Assembly: GCA_030610725.1 (NCBI GenBank)
Contig: JAUWRE010000025.1
Coordinates: 1 to 9,193, forward strand
Reading direction: 5' to 3'
Source: Candidatus Aerophobota bacterium
GTDB taxonomy: Bacteria > Aerophobota > Aerophobia > Aerophobales > AE-B3A
DNA length: 9,193 nucleotides
Shown: piece by piece, positions 7,050 through 9,193 of the stretch
How positions within the stretch are numbered: the stretch's first letter is position 1
Layout of the letters: every line of letters begins with the position of its first letter
The notes under the pieces: generated by a model
The model's input: only the letters and a program-made list of their open reading frames with translations
Databases searched by the model: none
Told to the model about the DNA's origin: nothing
Translations under genes and position numbers: made by a program

Positions 7050-8840
7050 TCAAGATTTTTCCTTCTTCAAAGAGAGCTTTCCCTTTTCTGCTTTCTCTAT
7101 CCTGGCCCAGGAGTCACGTAACGATACTATCCGATTGAATACCAGTGCTCCCTGACGGGAGTCAACACAGTCAACGCAGAAGTAGCCCTGTCTTAGAAAC
7201 TGATATCTACGGCCTGGCTTGGCGTCGGCTAGACTCGGCTCTACCGGACAGGAAGTTAACTTCTCTAAGGAATGAGGATTTAAATTAGACTTGAAATCAG
7301 AACCATCCTTTACATCATGGGGGTTTGCTTTTGTAAAGAGATGCTCATAGAGTCGCACTTCGGACTTTAGGGCATGCACTGCAGAAACCCAATGCAGCGT
7401 TCCTCTTACCTTACGCCCATCCGAGGACCAACCACCTCGTGTGGCTGGGTCATAAGTACAGTGTAGCTCAATAACTTCTCCTGTCTTTTTGTCCTTAACT
7501 ACGTCTGTACATTTGATATAATATGCATGTTTTAATCTTACCTCACGACCTGGGGCCAGGCGGAAAAACTTTTTGGGTGGGTCTTCACGAAAATCATCTT
7601 GTTCTACATAGACTACCCGCGAGAAAGGAATTCTGCGCGTTCCCATACCTGGATCTTCTGGGTTATTCTGCGCATCTAGCTCTTCTACTTGGTCTTTTGG
7701 ATAGTTGTCTATAACTACCCGAAGCGGACGCAGCACAGCCATAACACGCGGAGCCCGCCGATTCAAGTCTTCCCGGATGCAGTACTCTAGTAGTGCGATA
7801 TCAACAACGCTATTGCTTTTGGCTACTCCAGTGCGCTCACATAAGCTGCGGATTGCTTCTGCTGTGTAGCCTCGTCTGCGCAAGCCCGATATTGTAGGCA
7901 TGCGTGGATCGTCCCATCCACTCACATATTCTTCTTCTACTAACTGGCGAAGCTCTCGTTTACTCATAATGGTGTAGCTAAGATTGAGACGAGCAAACTC
8001 AATTTGCTGGGGATGGCAGTCAACATTTAGTGCATTAAGTATCCAGTCGTACAGCGGGCGATTATCCTCAAATTCCAGCGTACAAATGGAGTGTGTGATG
8101 CCTTCGATAGAGTCGGACAGACAATGGGCAAAGTCATACATAGGATAAATACACCATTTATTGCCTGTTCGGTGGTGTGATTCATGTCGAATGCGATAGA
8201 GGACAGGATCTCGCATGTTCAGATTTGGAGAAGCCATATCAATCTTTGCCCGGAGCACATGCGAGCCATTCTCAAATTCTCCCTTTTCCATCCGCTCGAA
8301 TAGGTCCAGATTCTCTTTGACAGAGCGATTTTGATAAGGACTCTCTTTTCCAGGCTCGGTTAAGGTGCCGCGGTATTCTCTGATTTCGTCTGCGCTCAGG
8401 CTGCAAACGTAGGCTTTACCATCTTTGATTAACTGCACAGCGTAACGGTATAACTTCTCAAAATAGTCAGATGCGTAGTACAGGTGCTTACCCCAATTAA
8501 ATCCAAGCCATCGAATGTCCGATTTGATTGATTCAATGTATTCAATGTTTTCTTTGCTTGGATTGGTATCGTCAAAGCGCAAATGGCAGACACCACCTTC
8601 GCTTTCCAGAGCAATGCCAAAGTTAATGGAGATGGACTTAGCGTGTCCAATATGCAGGTAGCCGTTCGGCTCAGGTGGGAAGCGGGTCACCACACGGCCG
8701 TTATTCTTATTTGCCTTTAAGTCTTGCCTGATAATGCTTCGGATAAAGTCGGACGGACGAGTAGAATTAACGTTCTTCATATTGGTATCTTTCTTCTCAT
8801 TTTTCTCCTTGTTGTCTTGTTCAAACCTACTAATTCTCAT
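7050..8840 (-). CDS. glnS: Glutaminyl-tRNA synthetase (GlnRS)
   Basis: This class I synthetase charges tRNA(Gln) with glutamine, using ATP. Counting from the first Met, [13 protein letters not shown] (55-67) carries the HIGH motif, RFDDTNP (88-94) lies in the amino-acid/ATP pocket, and IMSKREL (291-297) is the KMSKS equivalent. [18 protein letters not shown] (308-325) is a GlnRS/GluRS signature, and the long anticodon-binding beta-barrel region follows (~365-570). From 8840 the product is 596 residues, longer than the ~554 of E. coli. The excess is a lysine/glutamate-rich N-terminal stretch (1-20) and a basic tail ([14 protein letters not shown]). Family similarity begins at Met21 (8780; [17 protein letters not shown]), so the start could be either. 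The 8840 ATG has AAGGAGAT (8851-8858) 10 bases upstream. The Met21 start could be served by coupling to a small leader frame. The gene heads the four-gene minus-strand block. Confidence 0.96.
   Translation of the reverse strand: MRISRFEQDNKEKNEKKDTNMKNVNSTRPSDFIRSIIRQDLKANKNNGRVVTRFPPEPNGYLHIGHAKSISINFGIALESEGGVCHLRFDDTNPSKENIEYIESIKSDIRWLGFNWGKHLYYASDYFEKLYRYAVQLIKDGKAYVCSLSADEIREYRGTLTEPGKESPYQNRSVKENLDLFERMEKGEFENGSHVLRAKIDMASPNLNMRDPVLYRIRHESHHRTGNKWCIYPMYDFAHCLSDSIEGITHSICTLEFEDNRPLYDWILNALNVDCHPQQIEFARLNLSYTIMSKRELRQLVEEEYVSGWDDPRMPTISGLRRRGYTAEAIRSLCERTGVAKSNSVVDIALLEYCIREDLNRRAPRVMAVLRPLRVVIDNYPKDQVEELDAQNNPEDPGMGTRRIPFSRVVYVEQDDFREDPPKKFFRLAPGREVRLKHAYYIKCTDVVKDKKTGEVIELHCTYDPATRGGWSSDGRKVRGTLHWVSAVHALKSEVRLYEHLFTKANPHDVKDGSDFKSNLNPHSLEKLTSCPVEPSLADAKPGRRYQFLRQGYFCVDCVDSRQGALVFNRIVSLRDSWARIEKAEKGKLSLKKEKS
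8777..8800 (-). CDS. Possible seven-codon leader ORF overlapping an alternative glnS start
   Basis: In another frame from glnS, an AAGGAG site (8810-8805) precedes ATG at 8800 by 4 bases. This opens the frame MRRKIPI and a TGA stop at 8779-8777. That stop overlaps the in-frame glnS Met21 codon as ATGA, the classic layout for coupled restart. If real, it would deliver ribosomes to Met21 and make a 576-residue GlnRS. It contains no glutamine codon, so a Gln-sensing attenuator is not indicated. A frame this short can arise by chance, and it lies inside the coding frame that starts at 8840. Confidence 0.25.
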   Translation of the reverse strand: MRRKIPI

Positions 8841-8895
8841 AGCTTCCCTTATCTCCTTCTACCCAAAGTTCTCCTGGCAGCATCACCTAGGCAAT

Positions 8896-8924
8896 AGATT
8901 AAGAGAAAGTGTGCTGACTGTCAA
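8896..8924 (-). promoter_or_regulatory. Likely sigma-70 promoter for glnS and downstream genes
   Basis: On the minus strand a perfect -35 box TTGACA (8924-8919) is followed by a 17-bp spacer and TAATCT (8901-8896). That -10 matches consensus at only three of six positions, but they are the key first, second and last. The predicted start near 8889 gives a leader of about 50 bases to the ATG at 8840. No competing promoter of this quality was seen for the block. Confidence 0.55.
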
Positions 8925-8931
8925 GTGACAG
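8918..8931. promoter_or_regulatory. Palindrome covering the glnS -35 box, candidate operator
   Basis: CTGTCA-AG-TGACAG is a perfect 6-bp inverted repeat with a 2-bp centre. It contains the whole TTGACA -35 box on the minus strand. A dimeric repressor binding here would block the polymerase. Part of the symmetry comes from the -35 sequence itself, so this may be chance. Confidence 0.3.
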
Positions 8932-8934
8932 AGA

Positions 8935-9014
8935 TGAGATTGCTGAAAGAGTCTTTTTTTCGGACAAAACTATTCTACTGTCATTGCCAGGAACAAGGCG
9001 ACGAAGCAATCTCA
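8935..9014. repeat. Dispersed 'TCATTGC...GCAATCTCA' type repeat with inverted terminal words
   Basis: TGAGATTGCT (8935-8944) and AGCAATCTCA (9005-9014) are a perfect 10-bp inverted pair. The right part, from TGTCATTGCCAGG at 8980 to GACGAAGCAATCTCA at 9014, closely resembles a widespread interspersed repeat of the form GTCATTGCGAGG...GCGACGAAGCAATCTC, and contains an inner ATTGC/GCAAT pair (8983-8987, 9006-9010). The left part keeps only the terminal word. It seems to be a decayed non-coding element; no transposase is present. Confidence 0.65.
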
Positions 9015-9054
9015 GGGTAGAGAGCTCTGAATAGTTGTTATCAGGACAACTCGA

Positions 9055-9075
9055 TAGTATAGGAATTTCCTTTTT
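9055..9075 (+). repeat. 21-bp block shared with 2812-2832, copy 2
   Basis: The block reads TAGTATAGGAATTT, then C, then CTTTTT, and matches the block just after carB at 20 of 21 bases. Here it runs directly into the C/G-rich hairpin repeat at 9076 rather than a GGAC-CAGAT repeat. The recurrence ~6.2 kb apart, in the same orientation and each time next to a repeat, argues against chance. Confidence 0.6.
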
Positions 9076-9123
9076 CCCCTCACCTCAATCCTCTCCCCCC
9101 GGGGGAGAGGGAAGGGAGAGGGG
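9076..9123. repeat. C/G-rich hairpin repeat (CCCCTCACC...GAGAGGGG)
   Basis: The core is a perfect 10-bp stem, CCTCTCCCCC (9090-9099) with GGGGGAGAGG (9101-9110), around one C. Outer arms CCCCTC (9076-9081) and GAGGGG (9118-9123) also pair, with mismatches between. The form matches a common bacterial interspersed palindrome of the type CCCTCACCC...CTCTCCCC-GGGGAGAGG. It lacks a T-run after the stem on either strand, so it is not a standard terminator. Confidence 0.65.
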
Positions 9124-9124
9124 G

Positions 9125-9161
9125 GTAAGTTCAGCTCTTTTGAACTTTGTTTTGAACTTAC
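9125..9161. repeat. GTAAGTTCA inverted repeat
   Basis: GTAAGTTCA (9125-9133) and TGAACTTAC (9153-9161) are a perfect 9-bp inverted pair with a 19-base loop. The loop carries an extra TTGAACTT (9140-9147), a direct copy of the right arm's TTGAACTT (9152-9159). It abuts the C/G-rich hairpin and shares the GTTCAA word with the heptamer run at 3003. Confidence 0.5.
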
Positions 9162-9193
9162 TATGAGCTAACTTGAAAAGAAAGAGAAAAAAG

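Larger units (their letters stand above)
8841..9193. other. Gene-free region upstream of glnS: promoter plus stacked repeats
   Basis: No credible gene is seen in these 353 bases. Nearest glnS are its ribosome site and a likely sigma-70 promoter. From about 8935 outward lie the GCAATCTCA inverted repeat, the 21-bp block also found after carB, a C/G-rich hairpin and a GTAAGTTCA inverted repeat. No T-box core or tRNA-like fold was seen on the minus strand. Whatever gene lies beyond 9193 is not visible. Confidence 0.7.

Noticed and set aside
8734..8928. Plus-strand open frame with a hydrophobic stretch over the glnS start region
   Set aside because: The hydrophobic run ([18 protein letters not shown]) is the complement of the lysine/glutamate-rich glnS N-terminus and the ribosome sites; no SD of its own was seen.
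8841..9000. T-box or glutamine attenuator in the glnS leader
   Set aside because: No T-box core sequence, no terminator stem with T-run before glnS, and the mini-ORF has no glutamine codons.
9076..9123. C/G-rich hairpin as an intrinsic terminator
   Set aside because: No T-run follows the stem on either strand and no gene ends next to it; it fits a dispersed palindromic repeat better.

Overview
The window is an ordinary chromosomal segment, probably from an uncultured bacterium. It holds six protein genes and two intergenic stretches full of short repeats. I see no phage, plasmid, insertion sequence, CRISPR array, tRNA or rRNA. A predicted secreted DUF3943-like protein suggests a two-membrane (diderm) cell. 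A bacterial-type GlnRS means Gln-tRNA(Gln) can be made directly. I cannot name the taxon: no marker here is diagnostic, and the gene order matches no textbook operon that I recognise.

Layout. Positions 1-2808 (+) hold the 3' part of carB, whose first ~130-140 codons lie outside the window. Positions 2809-3101 are a spacer with three copies of a 'GGACgCAGAT...CGCAGAT' repeat and a degenerate heptamer run. Positions 3102-3866 (+) hold hisF. Only 13 bp further on, a convergent block of four minus-strand genes ends. In transcription order these are glnS (8840-7050), a DUF3943-like secreted protein (7048-6377), an Eis-like GNAT acetyltransferase (6297-5068) and an aldo/keto reductase with two [4Fe-4S] motifs (5016-3880). 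Positions 8841-9193 have no gene. They carry the likely glnS promoter, with a small palindrome over its -35 box, followed by three or four stacked repeat families.

How the genes relate. carB (carbamoyl phosphate, for pyrimidines and arginine) and hisF (histidine, with the purine by-product AICAR) are nucleotide and amino-acid housekeeping genes separated from their usual partners. The minus-strand block is spaced like one transcription unit: 1 bp, then 79 bp, then 51 bp between genes. Its members share no obvious pathway. GlnRS is translation; the other three have no assigned substrate.

I found no convincing undescribed multi-gene system. The points most worth a second look are: (1) a seven-codon leader frame inside the 5' part of glnS whose stop overlaps an internal glnS start as ATGA; (2) the tight coupling of the DUF3943-like gene to glnS; (3) a near-identical 21-bp block at 2812-2832 and 9055-9075 that precedes two different repeat families; and (4) the repeat clusters themselves.
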